A DNA stretch of 64,000 bases from Haliclona indistincta (Eukaryota > Porifera > Demospongiae > Haplosclerida > Chalinidae), in the NCBI GenBank assembly GCA_964017065.1, contig OZ024785.1, positions 4,130,588-4,194,587 of the forward strand. The letters are read 5' to 3'. Of the stretch, positions 1 through 11,714 are shown piece after piece; the stretch's first letter is position 1; the number at the start of each line of letters is the position of its first letter. Made by a program: the position numbers and the translations under genes. The notes beneath the pieces were generated by a model that saw only the letters and a list, made by a program, of their open reading frames with translations, made no database searches and had not been told where the DNA came from.

Positions 1-1948
1 TTCTCCTATCAATATTCTCATACTCTGCAACTGATGTAGTTTGTGCTATGGAGTACGCAGTGTTCTCTTGCAAAACAATACCAGCGACCTCTCCATAAGC
101 AGGATTAGCACTCACTGGTACCACATCCTGTGGTGAACTGGAGGTAGCTGCTGCTGTAGATAGACACTGGTCAATCAAACCACACACAAGCTAAAGCACC
201 ACTCACAGAGATTGTTGTGGTTTCTTTTCTCATCTCTTACTGCAATGTTCTCATACTGAGCTCCCAGTACTGATTCAGTGTGTGTTACAGAATATGAACT
301 GTTCTGTTGTAAAGCAATACTTGTGACTCTCTGCCCATAAGCAGGATTAGCACACATCAGAGGTACATGAGAAGAATCATCTACTGGTGGTGGTGATACA
401 GTGTGTACAATGGAGTATGCACTGTTCTCTTGTACTGCAATACTCTTCAGTGTGACCTGCTCATAAGCAGGATTACCACTCACTGCTATCACATCCTGTG
501 CGGGCGGGAATTTAGCCACTCCTACAGAGTAAAATACACACTATTGGTTTGCCAGAACAGTGAGTGATTGACTCACTCAGTTTATGCCTTCTTATCAGTA
601 GATAGCAAGTTATAGTAACAATCACAGCACTCACAATAGTAACCATGGTAACAATACTAACAGATACCACAATTGGTATTATAACTGGAGTAAAAGATAA
701 TGACCTCATCAAAAATAATATCTGTTTTTTGCACACCAGGTGAATTTGGTATTGATGTAGGTTGCAAGTGTTGACCTGCCGGCAATATAATGTAAACACC
801 TTTATAGTTTATTTGTTTTTGTGATATCTCACTTGTTTGTGATGGTTGTATTGTGTCAGTTGAAACTGTGCCCACTGCTGGTGATGGTGGTTTTGTACTC
901 GGTGGCAACACACCATGTGATGATATCATAACAGTGCTGCTGGACATAATGGAATCTACGAACAACCAGACACATTAGGATGCCAACTATGACCCACAAG
1001 AAGCACACAGTTATAGGAAAATTATGTTGAGAGAAGCCAAGTTTACAAACACACCATGCACTAATGATGTTATGGTGAGAAAAAATTAAGTATGGTTGAC
1101 TGATGGTTTAAGGCAACTGCATACTATACTCACTTTGATCTACTAGTAAAAATACAAACACAATATCTGCACTCTCTCCTGGTCCAGCTCCATTGATGGG
1201 TACCACAGTGACAGTGAAGTTGTTGTCAGCATCAGGGTGGTCAATGGAGTAGTACAGCATGGTAGTGTCCCCTTCTACTGACATTGTCTCATTCTCTCCA
1301 CTGGTGGTGTTGGTGATGGTGACATTGTAGCCCAGGATGGGTACCCCCTCCAGAGTGAAGGGAGGACTCCAAGAGATGAGGACAGTTGTGGAATTGATGG
1401 ACACCACAGTGAGCTCACTGACTAGCCCTGTACTTGTAATATTGAGTAGAAACACACATGCACACGCACACACACAGATGAGCTCTTATGAGGTGTGTAC
1501 ATACCTAATTCAAGCAAGAAGAGGACAGCTGGTTCGCTTTGCATTATAGAAAATGGTGATATAAAAAATGCTACACAAGTGATGTTGGATCTGTTATTAT
1601 CAGCTGATCCAAATGCTGACATTGTTCTTGTGCGAAGGTTCTGTGTTGCATTCAGTAGTGTTAATGGTACAGCATCATCATTGAACCCTCTGTTTCTGAG
1701 ATTAGCATCAGCAGGTTGACCATTAACTTCCCATTCAATTCCACTTGCAATAGCAGTACATGTGAAATTTGCTGTCCCATTGATTGTAGTGTTAACAGAG
1801 ATTGGAGGAGCAACGATACCTGTCCTGTACAATAAAATTTGTTGTAGACATGTATAACAAATAACTCACTCGCTTGTTGGGCATTAGTAGCTCCTACGAG
1901 TAACAGCAACAACGCTAGCAGCTTGCTGGCTGATTGTTGCTTTTGCAT
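1..1948 (-). CDS. Type I receptor I-A1: Ig-FN3-TM protein with NPAY-repeat tail (partial, 3' end off window)
   Basis: Exons on the minus strand: 1870-1948 (signal peptide, ATG at 1948, core LLALLLLLVGATNAQQ), 1505-1819 (Ig-like; FTCTAI and ITCVAF carry the disulfide Cys, EWEVNG the core Trp), 1134-1427 (FN3, ISWSPPF), 737-955 (Ser/Thr-rich stalk), 577-684 (TM, IPIVVSVSIVTMVTIVSAV, then basic RRHK), 207-521 and <1-153 (cytoplasmic tail). All junctions have consensus GT-AG sites and all are phase 1, so the frame stays open to the window edge. The tail has NPAYEQV, SAYSIV, NPAYGQR, AQYENI, NPAYGEV, TAYSIA and EYENI, i.e. PTB-type NPxY and SH2-type YxxV/YENI sites. The role is probably a signalling cell-surface receptor; the ligand is unknown. 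Its upstream region is shared with the type II gene at 2225. The complete paralogue at 43249-45349 indicates that one more tail exon lies beyond base 1. Confidence 0.85.
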
Positions 1949-2224
1949 GCTGCAAGGGCTCGTCTGAGGGCGTGGCTTTGCACCAGCAATAGCACGAGTA
2001 ATAGCAGCTCTGCACTGTCTACACTGCAGTGCAAATTCTTGGATAGTGGGTGCATTTTAAATTAAATATATACCACTTGTCAAAACGTGGCTTACACAGT
2101 GCTTTTTGCTGCTCAGAATAATTATTTCACAGGAAGTTTTGTGGGTTTGAGCTCAGCTGACAGTTGTTACAGGCAGGGGTTAAATCGTTCACTGCTGCCT
2201 CTGCACAACACGACCCGATCAATC
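1949..2224. promoter_or_regulatory. Divergent upstream region shared by I-A1 (-) and II-A (+)
   Basis: The 276 bp between two opposed ATGs are conserved at 42978-43248 (copy B) and 50777-51039 (copy C). Shared sequence includes a GGGCGTGG box next to the type I start and a conserved block close to the type II start. The short distance and conservation imply a bidirectional promoter, so the membrane receptor and the secreted protein are probably co-expressed. No TATA box is obvious. Promoter activity is inferred, not shown. Confidence 0.6.
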
Positions 2225-5200
2225 ATGGAGCACTTCCACATCTTCTTTTTTATCCTGACCTACCTATGGGGAATATCATTTGCCCAAGAAGTTTCGAGTG
2301 AGTTTATAGACAGCTTTCTAATTAGGGAGACACGGTAGTGTCTCCCTATGTAGGGTTGAACGAGAAAACAAGATGGCGGCTACATACAATGTATTAGCGT
2401 TCAAACGCTGATATTTCGCCTGGTGATGAATTTTATACGTCCAAATACACTTAAATCTGCTATCTGGCGTTGCCCCATCTTACAGTAGCAAGGAGATTGC
2501 TCGAGATTGTTACTAAAGTGACGAACCTGAAAACGGTGAAAATCGACGTTCGTCATCTTCGTTTTCTTTCTTTCTTTCTTCCACTCGCCTAGCACCTTTA
2601 CGTGAGCAGTGCCGAGACCAAAACACCCACGAACAGTCGTCAAATTCTCCTGGCATGTGCCTTTTGAACTTAGTTTTTAGCGAAACGGCGATATAAATTC
2701 CGCGATTTCTCGATCGTGATCCATTGTCAGCTAAGTGTTAGACGCCATTAATAATTATAGTGATTGCGCAATACGCACGTGACCAAGCAGTGGTTAGCGC
2801 ACGTGACCAAGCACAAGCTTGAGTATCGCCACGCCGTATAGATCACGGAGAACACGTATTTGCCTGGAGACTGGAGTCTTCGAAGAACGGTGAGCTAGCA
2901 AGCGCAGAATCACCATTCTGCCTTGCCAGATAATTATAACATCCGTAAACAAGTGTGGGCGGGGCTCGTATGCACTGTGTTCAGGCATGCGTAGGCGAGC
3001 TGATATCTACAGCATAACAATTATTTAGCTACAAGTTAAAATTGTTAATAATAAAGAAAAGCCATCAACAACAGGAAAACCAAACCAATGGTGGAAACAA
3101 AGATGGCACAGTAATTGCATGATATCTTCACTGAAAAAGAAAAAAGGACACAAACAAGAAAATTAAAAAGATTTCTATCGAAATCAAAAGGATGTAGGGT
3201 TGTGAAATCTACCACTGGTCAACAATGTAAACTAACAAGGAACAAGCATGGAATGGTAACACGATTGACTTGCTAACAGACCATAGATCCCTACATCAGT
3301 GGCTGTACATAAGCTGTCACAAGCTGAATGCACGTCAGGTGTCAGTCAACAGCAACAAGCTAAGCTGAACTACCTATAGTCAACTACAGCAGCCACTGAT
3401 GTAGGGATCTATGGTCTGTTAGCAAGTCAATCGTGTTACCATTCCATGCTTGTTCCTTGTTAGTTTACATTGTTGACCAGTGGTAGATTTCACAACCCTA
3501 CATCCTTTTGATTTCGATAGAAATCTTTTTAATTTTCTTGTAGAGAGTTGATTGAGAGCTATCTTTGCCTAATTTTATACATTGTTTACCAAGGACATAA
3601 TAGTATACTATATGATTAATTTTACACTCTAATTTTGCAGGTATTGTTGTTCATCCGATGTCAGTGAGTGTTGCTGTCAATGAAACTGTGAACTTTACCT
3701 GCACTGCTATTGCGGATATAATTGACGTCCGAGTTAATGGTATGCCTGTTGATGATGGCTCAGCATCCATAGTGTTAAATGCAACACAGAACCTTCGCAC
3801 AAGAACAGTGTCAGTATTTGGATCAGTTGAAAACAATGGGTCCAGTATTACTTGTGTAGCCATTTCGGTACCGCCATTATCAGTAGCTATAAGTGAACCA
3901 GCTGTTCTCTTGGTGTTTGAATCAGGTATACTCTAAACGTGCTTGCCCAATATCAGATTTTCACTATGTACCCACTAGGTGATAATGAACCACAACGCCA
4001 GCCACTAATATGCACTGCAAGAGATGATATGATAATTCATCCTTTCCCTATGTCCTCCTCTTTTACCTCTTCATACACCTATCGTGGTAACTGTGAACAC
4101 ACTCTTTTAACATCATGTGGATTAATGGACACATTTGCTATCAATATTGACTTCTCAGCAGCAGACCTCAGTATTGGCAGACTTGGAGTGAGGATTGGAA
4201 GTGATCAGAATTTGGTTGTGTTTGAAAACATGACAGTTGATACTGATGACCATGTAAGAAGTGCAAATGGAGTAGAGGTACTGAATGGGTCAGTGATTGT
4301 ATCAGTGACTTCAAGCAATGTCTCAATCAATATAACTGAACTTGACATCATTGTAACAGTGATCAATGATACTGTTAATCAGACTAAGACAGTTGTGATC
4401 GATTTGACGGAGTATAACGCCACTGTGCACGGTGATGTGTGTGGATTGTGTGGGGCACAAAATGGAGAATTGGTGTTTAGTGATGCTGTGACTATTGTTG
4501 AACAAAGAACAAGAGAGCACTTGCAAGAGTTTGCACATAGCTGGCAGGTTAATCCAGGAGAGCAGATATTGCACCAACAGACAAGAGATTGTGGTGAGGC
4601 ATGAAACTTATTTCAATAAATAATAGAGTGCATCTATTCTATTTGTATCCTCACAGGAGTTCTGACTAATGATACTGTAGTTGGTGAAGCATTATTCACA
4701 GTACCTCTGCTCACAAACTCATCAGCATCACAGTCACTTTGTTATGGAATTTATGGCTCAGCAGGGACAATATTCAACCTGATATCAGATCGATGTGCAT
4801 CCGTCAATGCACACTATACAGCTATGCCAGTTCCAGAGAACGGTAATATCATCACTAGTGTGGGTATAATGGCAGTTGACACATCTGGACAGTGCATAGG
4901 AATTAACATAGCTGCAGCCAATCAGTGCATGCCAATGATTACATTGGGTTCAACTACTTTGCCATTGACCAGCACTTATAGCAGGCAAGGAGTGTCAGTC
5001 AGGAGATCATTGCAACGTGTGAGAGTATCTGTACCAAACTGTGAGAATGTTCAGCTTGTAATGTGGGCTGTTTGTGAGGGTGAAGGAGCTCAGCAGCAAA
5101 TACAAGTAATCATTACACGAGGACTCAACCTCAGACCAACCTCTCATGGCTTGATAGGTAAGCTATGTATCAGTACATTGTGTAAATAGTAGTGTGATTG

Positions 5201-5553
5201 TAACAATGTTCATTGTCTCAGGTCAGTTTTGGAACACTCATGCTACAATACAGCCTCACCATGTTGAGCTAAGTCCAGAGATAGCCAAATATTTCAATCA
5301 GAGCAATCTCTTCATTGTGTCACTCTCACAGCGACGATTTGTTGCAGAGAGATTCCATCGTTCCTGGAACCTATCTCTACAGAGCTGTCTCTATGCTGGG
5401 AGCAGTCAGGGTGGAGCACTCAGTGACATACCTGGTCCTAAGGACAGTGTTATTGAAGGACGATACTCACACTATATTGTTGATAGTCTACTGCAAACTA
5501 ACTATACATACTCACGATTTGATGAGTCTTTCTGCAATAACACAATCAGTTAA
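2225..5553 (+). CDS. Type II secreted Ig-VWD protein, II-A
   Basis: Exons: 2225-2297 (signal peptide MEHFHIFFFILTYLWGISFA), 3641-3925 (Ig-like), 3979-4593 (VWD), 4657-5157 and 5222-5553 (C-terminal region, TAA). They sum to 1806 nt, 601 residues, with every junction phase 1. The VWD call rests on HPFPMSSSFTSSYTYRGNCE, the diagnostic CGLCGAQNGEL, and SWQVNPGEQ. There is no TM helix, so the product is probably secreted and could act as a matrix or recognition factor. The region after VWD (GIYGSAGTIFNLISDRC, QCIGINIAAANQC, VPNCENVQLVMWAVCEGEG, then a 110-residue end) matches no domain I can name. The Ig domain is worn: the core Trp of EWEVNG reads DVRVNG and a loop of about 10 residues is lost. 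Intron 1 carries a 1.2-kb Helitron-like insertion. II-B and II-C are paralogues. Confidence 0.8.
2322..3540 (+). mobile_element. Non-autonomous Helitron-like element with foldback end, in intron 1 of II-A
   Basis: The left end has a perfect stem, GGGAGACAC/GTGTCTCCC, followed by TATGTAGGG and AAGATGGCGGCTAC. The first roughly 430 bp match the 5' end of the autonomous element at 13418. The right end is a foldback block (3157-3540). Paralogous empty sites (block C near 51160, block B near 42835) read ..TTTAATAGAGAG, while here TAA and TAGAGAG flank the insert directly. Insertion was therefore between A and T with no target duplication, as expected for Helitrons. No coding capacity. Confidence 0.7.
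3157..3540. repeat. Foldback (long inverted repeat) unit, copy 1
   Basis: Two near-perfect inverted arms of about 150 bp flank a short loop. Each arm runs from AAGAAAATTAAAAAGATTTC through GATGTAGGG to CATAGATCCCTACATCAG. The same arms occur at 26823-27515, 48991-49386 and 52791-53182, and one arm is left at about 8924-9010 and 38100-38200. No ORF. Confidence 0.8.
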
Positions 5554-5707
5554 ATACATTAATTTTATGTAGTAGTTGCTATTTCTTGTCAAATTTTTCT
5601 GGACTTACACAGTAATGGATGGTGATGACAAATTTTAGTGCTGAAAAACGATATGAAAAATGACTCTCTATTATTATAAAAGTGATTATGTGTTATTTTC
5701 ACTGAAG

Positions 5708-8340
5708 TTACACATTCTCATAGTCGTGGTCTTCCTGTGTAATGTTCTCATATTGATGAGTAAGAGCATCACTGCTAGTCTGTTGAGCCCTCTGTATTGC
5801 AACCATCTGGTAAGCAGGATTATCATTTACTGGTACCACATCCTCAAGTGGAGCTTTAGCTGATCCTGTAGAGAAAGACCAGTTGGTGCTATCACATTAT
5901 ACATGCACCTTATGGATAGACTTACTGCGTTTTTTGCGCAAATAATAACCAATCATTATCACCACCACTCCAACTGTAACAGTTGTCACAGTAACCACAT
6001 TCAATGTAATCAAAGTCGCTATTATAGTTGTGGCTAGTGTATTAAAGGAGAGTAAAGTGTGTTTATGACATAGCTTCACCTGTTGAATCAGCTGTTATCA
6101 TCATCGATGGTGATACAATTGCTGTGCTATAAACAACTAGGGAAAATAAAATAAAGATACGCTCATTAGTATGCACATTGCGATAACACAAAAAAATTCC
6201 TTTTATATGTAAATAATATATTTATTGTGCAAATTAATTTGAAATCCTGATGTTTACAAATGGCAGCTGCATTATGTAAACATCATCTATACTTCAGTTA
6301 GTAAACATTACTATTCACCTTTTGAGAATGTAACAGTGGTAGTCTGAAACATAATATTTTGCACTTTGCTGCTTTGGGAGAATACATGTAGTTCTATGGA
6401 AGCTGAGCTTGATACTTAAATAGTGATTCGTGAGACTATTACACATTATGTGTAGGTTAACCCATGGTTACCGAGGCAGTACGCGATATAACCGAGAGTG
6501 GTAAAATTAACCCCGAGGTATTTAGTATTATTGAGATAATGCACCATAGCTATCAAGATTATAATTACCATTACCATCATAATATTATTTTATATTATTA
6601 ATGTATCTACGGTGATCTACTGTCCCAATACCTGCAAAACTTGGTGTGGGCATAGTTGAGGTTATCACAGCTGTGCTTGCTGTTGCTGTTGCTGTTGATA
6701 CTGGTGTACTTGATAAAACAGATTCTGATGATACATACACTACAGATAAAAATCATACTTCCAATTGTGGTCAAATAATTATCATAATGAACATTATTAC
6801 TGACTACATGCAAGAACACAGTTATATTTAAAGTCGATCTGCTAACATTCAGTATAACACAAAAGATATACTTTAATGTTAAAACTAAATACTAATATTT
6901 GTTTTCTACAATAGTACTACCTCAAACACAACTAAGCAAAATTAATTATAAATCGACAACTGCAAGCTCAACCAGAAGAACAACTGCTTACTACAAACCA
7001 TAATAATTACTTACCTGAAATATAACTGAATACAAAGGAATTACTTTTTCTTGACTCTCCTGGTCCTACTATATTGATAGGTATCACAATGACAGTGAAG
7101 TTGTTGTCAGGATCAGGATGGTCAATGGAGTAGTACAGCATGGTAGTGTCCCCCTCTACTGACATTGCCTCATTCTCTCCACTGGTGGTGTTGGTGATGG
7201 TGACATTGTAGCCCAGGATGGGTACCCCCTCCAGAGTGAAGGGAGGACTCCAGGAGATGAGGACAGTAGTGGAGTTGATGGACACCACAGTGAGGTTACT
7301 GACTGGTCCTGGTGAATCTGTAAGAGAAACAGATAAAAGTACATGTGTAATCTCCTGGAATCATACCTAGCTCAAACACTAGGAGAACAGCTGGTTCACT
7401 TATGGCAGTAGAAAATGGTGGCGATAGAAAAAATGCAAAACAAGTGATATTAGATCCATTGTTGTCAGCTGATCCAAATGCTGACATTGTTCTAGTGCGA
7501 AGGTTCTGTGTTGCATTTAACAGTGTTAGTGGTACTGCCTCATCATTGAATCCCCTATTCCTAACATCTTCATCATCACCAGGTTGACCATTAATTTCCC
7601 ATCCAATCTCTCCTGCAACTGCAGTGCAAGTGAAGGTTGTTGTTCTGTTGACCACAATACTCATAGACTTTGGAGGAATAATAATACCTACCCGAATTAT
7701 AATAATACTGATCACAATCCTTAACTTACTAGCTTGCTGAGTAGCTACAAGAGTAACTGTAGCACTGAAGAGTACCAGTAAAATGAACAGATTTCACGAA
7801 ACCCTCGGCGTGTTGCACATTGTGGAGTTAGCTTCTAGTTATGGTTTGCAGAAGGAGCTTTGCAGCTAAAGCCAACCTGCTTGCTATTGAAACTGCACTG
7901 CTAACCAGAATACAGCAAAGTGCTGACCACAACCGAGACAAGGTGTGTCAAGTGGGCGTGACCGTTACACTTAGTAGATAGCCATTGCTCTTAGCTTTGA
8001 TAGGCTTTTTCTTGAGATGTCTACGCACCCCCAGAGCTGTCCTGCTGTTTAGATGGAATCTACAAGTACCTAGGTAGTCAACTATGGGCACGTTTGTCGT
8101 CAGAGATGTCCAAGATGGCCGTCAAGGTGAGCCAGCCATACATAACTCGAGAACGAAAGCACTTTAGCAAAATCCACGAGTCACATTGCAAGCCATGGTC
8201 ATGCTTAGCCTGTTCATACCTTAGTTGACGCGTAGAAGCGATCGCTGATCTCTGTAGCAGAAGAGACAGACAGACAGACAGACCGACCGAACGACAAAGC
8301 AAGTACCGTAACCCTCGCGCATGCGCCGAGGGTTAATCAT
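5708..8340 (-). pseudogene. Type III receptor III-A (Ig-FN3-TM, short tail), disrupted
   Basis: Recognisable exons: start 8335-8340 plus 7730-7784 (signal peptide, split by a MITE), 7367-7687 (Ig-like), 7015-7317 (FN3), 6632-6803 (stalk), 6080-6136 (Ser/Thr-rich VYSTAIVSPSMMITADST), 5926-6033 (TM, then LRKKRSK) and 5708-5865 (tail with LEDVVPVNDNPAYQMV, YENI and YENV, stop at 5708). The MITE 7785-8334 lies right after codon 2. The stalk exon has one extra T relative to III-B, which shifts the frame. Otherwise it parallels III-B and III-C. It was probably a membrane receptor and is probably now non-functional. Confidence 0.8.
7785..8334. mobile_element. MITE with AACCCTCGGCG end (copy 1), inserted in the signal peptide of III-A
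   Basis: A 550-bp non-coding element with an AACCCTCGGCG...CGCCGAGGGTT terminal theme, a subterminal palindrome (CCCTCGCGCATGCGCCGAGGG) and a direct AAT flank on both sides (7782-7784 and 8335-8337). A second copy in the opposite orientation is at 28976-29514 with the same 3-bp flank. The empty site is the intact III-B start (ATGATTTTACTGG). Confidence 0.75.
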
Positions 8341-8461
8341 TCTTCGTACAAATACCATCAATGGGCGTGGTTAGTTGAATGCGCTCCGCCCAGTGCTTTT
8401 GCGGAACATTCATGGACCTGTACGTGCTGTCATAGATATTATCTATGATAATATATTACCT
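8341..8461. promoter_or_regulatory. Divergent upstream region shared by III-A (-) and IV-A (+)
   Basis: A 121-bp interval between opposed signal-peptide starts. It carries GGGCGTGG and CTCCGCCCA, two oppositely oriented GC boxes. The same pair recurs in the homologous intervals near 38641-38714 and 57769-57838. It reads as a compact bidirectional promoter. The MITE at 7785-8334 separates it from most of III-A. Confidence 0.55.
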
Positions 8462-10060
8462 ATGGTGCTGTCTGCTTTCTTTTCTTTGGCATATCTACAA
8501 GCTGTATCATATGCTCAGCAAGCGAGTAACTTTTTGCGCAACATGCACATATTGTATGTTCTCTGAGCTATTATAGTGACCTATGCGAACTGATGTATTT
8601 AGCAGTGCACTGAGCCTTGTTTTACAATTTTTTTTGCATCATAGACATTACATGTATGGACTATGTAGTCTATAGCCATCGGCATAATAATACAGTTACA
8701 ATATGTACTGTATTGTGTATTACACAGCTATAATGGTAGAAACGATTCCTTTTCACTCACGCATGGCATGGTATTATTATTCTTCTAAAGTCTATGAGTA
8801 TTGTGGTCAACAGATCAGCAAACTTCACTTGCACTGCAGTTGTGCAGGAATGATTGGATGGGAAATGCTGGTAATTTTCAAAATCTTAGAAATAGAGGAT
8901 TCAATGATGAAGTTAAAGAAAATAAAAAGATATCTAACGAAATCAAAAGGATGTAGGATGAATAAATCTGCTTCTGGTCCACAATGTAATAAACCAACAA
9001 GGATCCCTAGATCAATTTTTGTCGTCAAGCAAGCAATCCCGGACACTTTCATGGACTTCCTACAAGCGCTTACACTTCAGATTCCCTATGTGCGAAAACT
9101 AATTTTCACACATGAGTAGCTGCCATCTTAATCCGAGGTCATCCCTACATATCATTGCGGATCGATGATAATTTTGAGGATCCTAGCTCAGCTCAGTTAG
9201 TTTTGTTTCCACATGATTGCACATAGCCATAACACACTCATGCAATCCATGTAAAAGCACAATAATAAATGCTACATGGCTGATTTATATTACTCACTAC
9301 AAATCTCTAGTAACAAATGACCCATTGATGAAGAGAGATATTGATAGAAATTGATAATTATAATAGAAATTGATGAAGAAATACGAACTATCTTGACGCC
9401 TGTATTAGTAGACGAAATGGAAGGTATTCGTAAATCAACTGTGAGAGTACCAGTGTCTTCTACTGCATGACAATGCTGCAAATATCACTTGCTTTGCTAT
9501 CAGTTTATCACCATTATCAAAGGATGAAACTACTGCTTGGTACAAGGTATACTACAACTACTAGTCTACTAAAACAAAATTTAAAATGCAAAATCACAAT
9601 TATACTGAGAGTCCTGTAAGCTGAGAGTGATAAGTTAGAAGACATCAAGTGAGATCTTATGAAGTGGAGCTGTATTTTTCAAACATATTTATACTAGCAA
9701 CTTAAAATTTGTGTGTTTATACATTTAAACACAATTATGATCTCTCTAAAGTGATAAAAAATTCTATGGGTTACGAAGTTTGCGTCAAAAGTTAAATTCA
9801 AAGTTAAATTCATAGGTAGCTATTTTTGTAATCATTAGGGTATACATAATAAAAATGGAAGTTGCTACATGTACAAGTAGCAGATAGAGTTAGTCCAGCA
9901 GAGTTGGATCATTGCCTCTGAGTGTGATAGTGACCAGTCTTGTTGCTCTGAGTTATTCAGGAAGTATGGTCAGCTAGAGAGATTACAGTATCCTGTCCCT
10001 TCTTCACATGGAAAGAAGTAATCAAAATATTGGACTAACGACCAGTCTCCACAAATTTTT
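8462..10060 (+). pseudogene. Type IV receptor IV-A (Ig + death-domain remnants)
   Basis: A signal-peptide exon (8462-8525, ATG GTG CTG TCT, ending AYLQAVSYAQQA) is followed by an Ig fragment (about 8775-8923) with in-frame stops, two fused MITE pieces (8924-9180), a second Ig fragment (about 9390-9545, ITCFAI motif on a shifted frame) and a degraded death-domain exon (about 9890-10050) related to 48688-48980. FN3, TM and most cytoplasmic exons are gone. The mirror copy IV-B (37060-38640) shares the same breaks, so the decay predates the A/B duplication. Confidence 0.7.
8924..9180. repeat. Fused fragments of a foldback MITE arm and a D-type MITE
   Basis: 8924-9005 matches one arm of the foldback family. 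9005-9180 is the reverse complement of the left part of the element at 30132/61888 (GCTGCCATCTTAATCCGAGG and CGACAAAAATTG region). The same junction is present in inverted orientation at 37930-38200. Confidence 0.65.
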
Positions 10061-10416
10061 GCTGCATAGTTTTTATATTGTTTGCAACCTAGAAATTATT
10101 TTTATTATGTATTGCTGCTTAGTCAATATATAGTCCAACTCTGCTGGACTATAATTATATGTATTGCTGCTTTGTAGGTTTGTCATAGGAATTATTCAAA
10201 TGATATACTGTTGAGTTGTATTATAGGCGGTCAAAGTTTCAAGCTGATTGTGACCTGTTGTGACATAATTCTCTTCATTGGAACATAGATAACTTTCCCT
10301 TGTAAGTGAGTATGGTGTAGAGATAAAGCACCATCTGCTAAGACTATACAGTCATCACCTTGAAAGTATGGCTTCATTGATAATTATTATAAATTTTATT
10401 TTAAAGATCCCAGTAA
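10061..10416. other. Tail-to-tail intergenic region IV-A/I-A2
   Basis: No gene seen. The sequence is repeated in inverse at about 36713-37060 and is diverged but recognisable at 45420-45730 and 60837-61150. It therefore belongs to the duplicated cassette. Confidence 0.6.
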
Positions 10417-11714
10417 TCAAATGTTATCATACTGTGCTGTCAATGATGGTGGTTGCACTAAATTGTCCTGTTGCACTGCAACACTGGTAACCTGTCTGTA
10501 AGCACTCACTGGTACTTCACTCTTTGGGAGACTATTACCTCCACCTGTAATAAACAATGGTTACACACACACTGACAAAGATGATGGACTCACTGAACAT
10601 AGTTCTCCTATCAGTATTCTCGTACTCTAAAACTGATGTAGTCTGTGCTATGGAGTATGCAGTGTTCTCTTGCAAAACAATACCAGCGACCTCCCCATCT
10701 GCAGGATTAGCACTCAATGGTACCACGTCCTGTAGTGAGCTAGAGGTAGCTGCTGCTGCTGCTGTAGATAGATAGATAGATATTGGTCAACCACACCACA
10801 CACAAGCTAAAGTAATACTCACAGAGATTGTTGTGGTTTCTTTTCTCATCTCTTACTGCAATGGTTTCATACTGAGCTCCCCGTACTACTGATTCAGTGT
10901 GTGTTACGGAATATGCACTGTTCTGTTGTAGAGCGATACTTGAGACTCTTTGCCCATAAGCAGGATTAGCACACAGAGGTACATGTGAAAAAATCTTTTA
11001 CTTGTGGTGGTGATACAGTGTGTACTGTGGAGTATGCACTGTTCTCTTAATTGTACTACAATACTCTTCAGTGTGACCTGCTCATAAGCAGGATTACCAC
11101 TCACTGCTATCGCATCCTGTGGTGGGAATTTAGCCACTCCTATAGTAAATAAAATACACACTATTGCGCTTTGCCAGAAGAGTGAGTGATTGACTCACTC
11201 AGTTTGTGCCTTCTTATCAGTAGATAGCAAGTTATAGTAACAATCACAGCACTCACTATAGTAACCATGGTAACAATACTAACAGATACCACAATTGGTA
11301 TTATAGCTGGAGTAAAAGATAATGACCTCATCAAAAATACAGTGATATCATAATTAATATGTTTTTGCATACCAGGTGAAGTTGGTATTGATGTGGGTTG
11401 CAAGTGTTGACCTGTTGGCAATATTTTAATGTAAACACCTTTATAGTTTATTTGTTTGTGAGATCTCACTTGTTTGTGATGGTTGCATTGTGTCAGTTGA
11501 TATTGTGCCCACTGCTGTTGATGGTTTTGTATTCAGTGGCAACACACCATGTGATGATATCATAACAGAGCTGCTTGAGATAATTGAATCTACAAAACAA
11601 CCAGACACATGTGGATGCCAACTATGACCCACAAGAGGCACACAGTTACGAAATTATGTTGAGAGAAGCCAAGTTTACAAAACACACCATGCACTAATGA
11701 TGTTATGGTGAGAC

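Noticed and set aside
7156..7344. Alternate-frame peptides across FN3 exons (e.g. near 7156, 39181, 1337)
   Set aside because: They are shadows of the FN3 exon in other frames, repeated wherever FN3 occurs.
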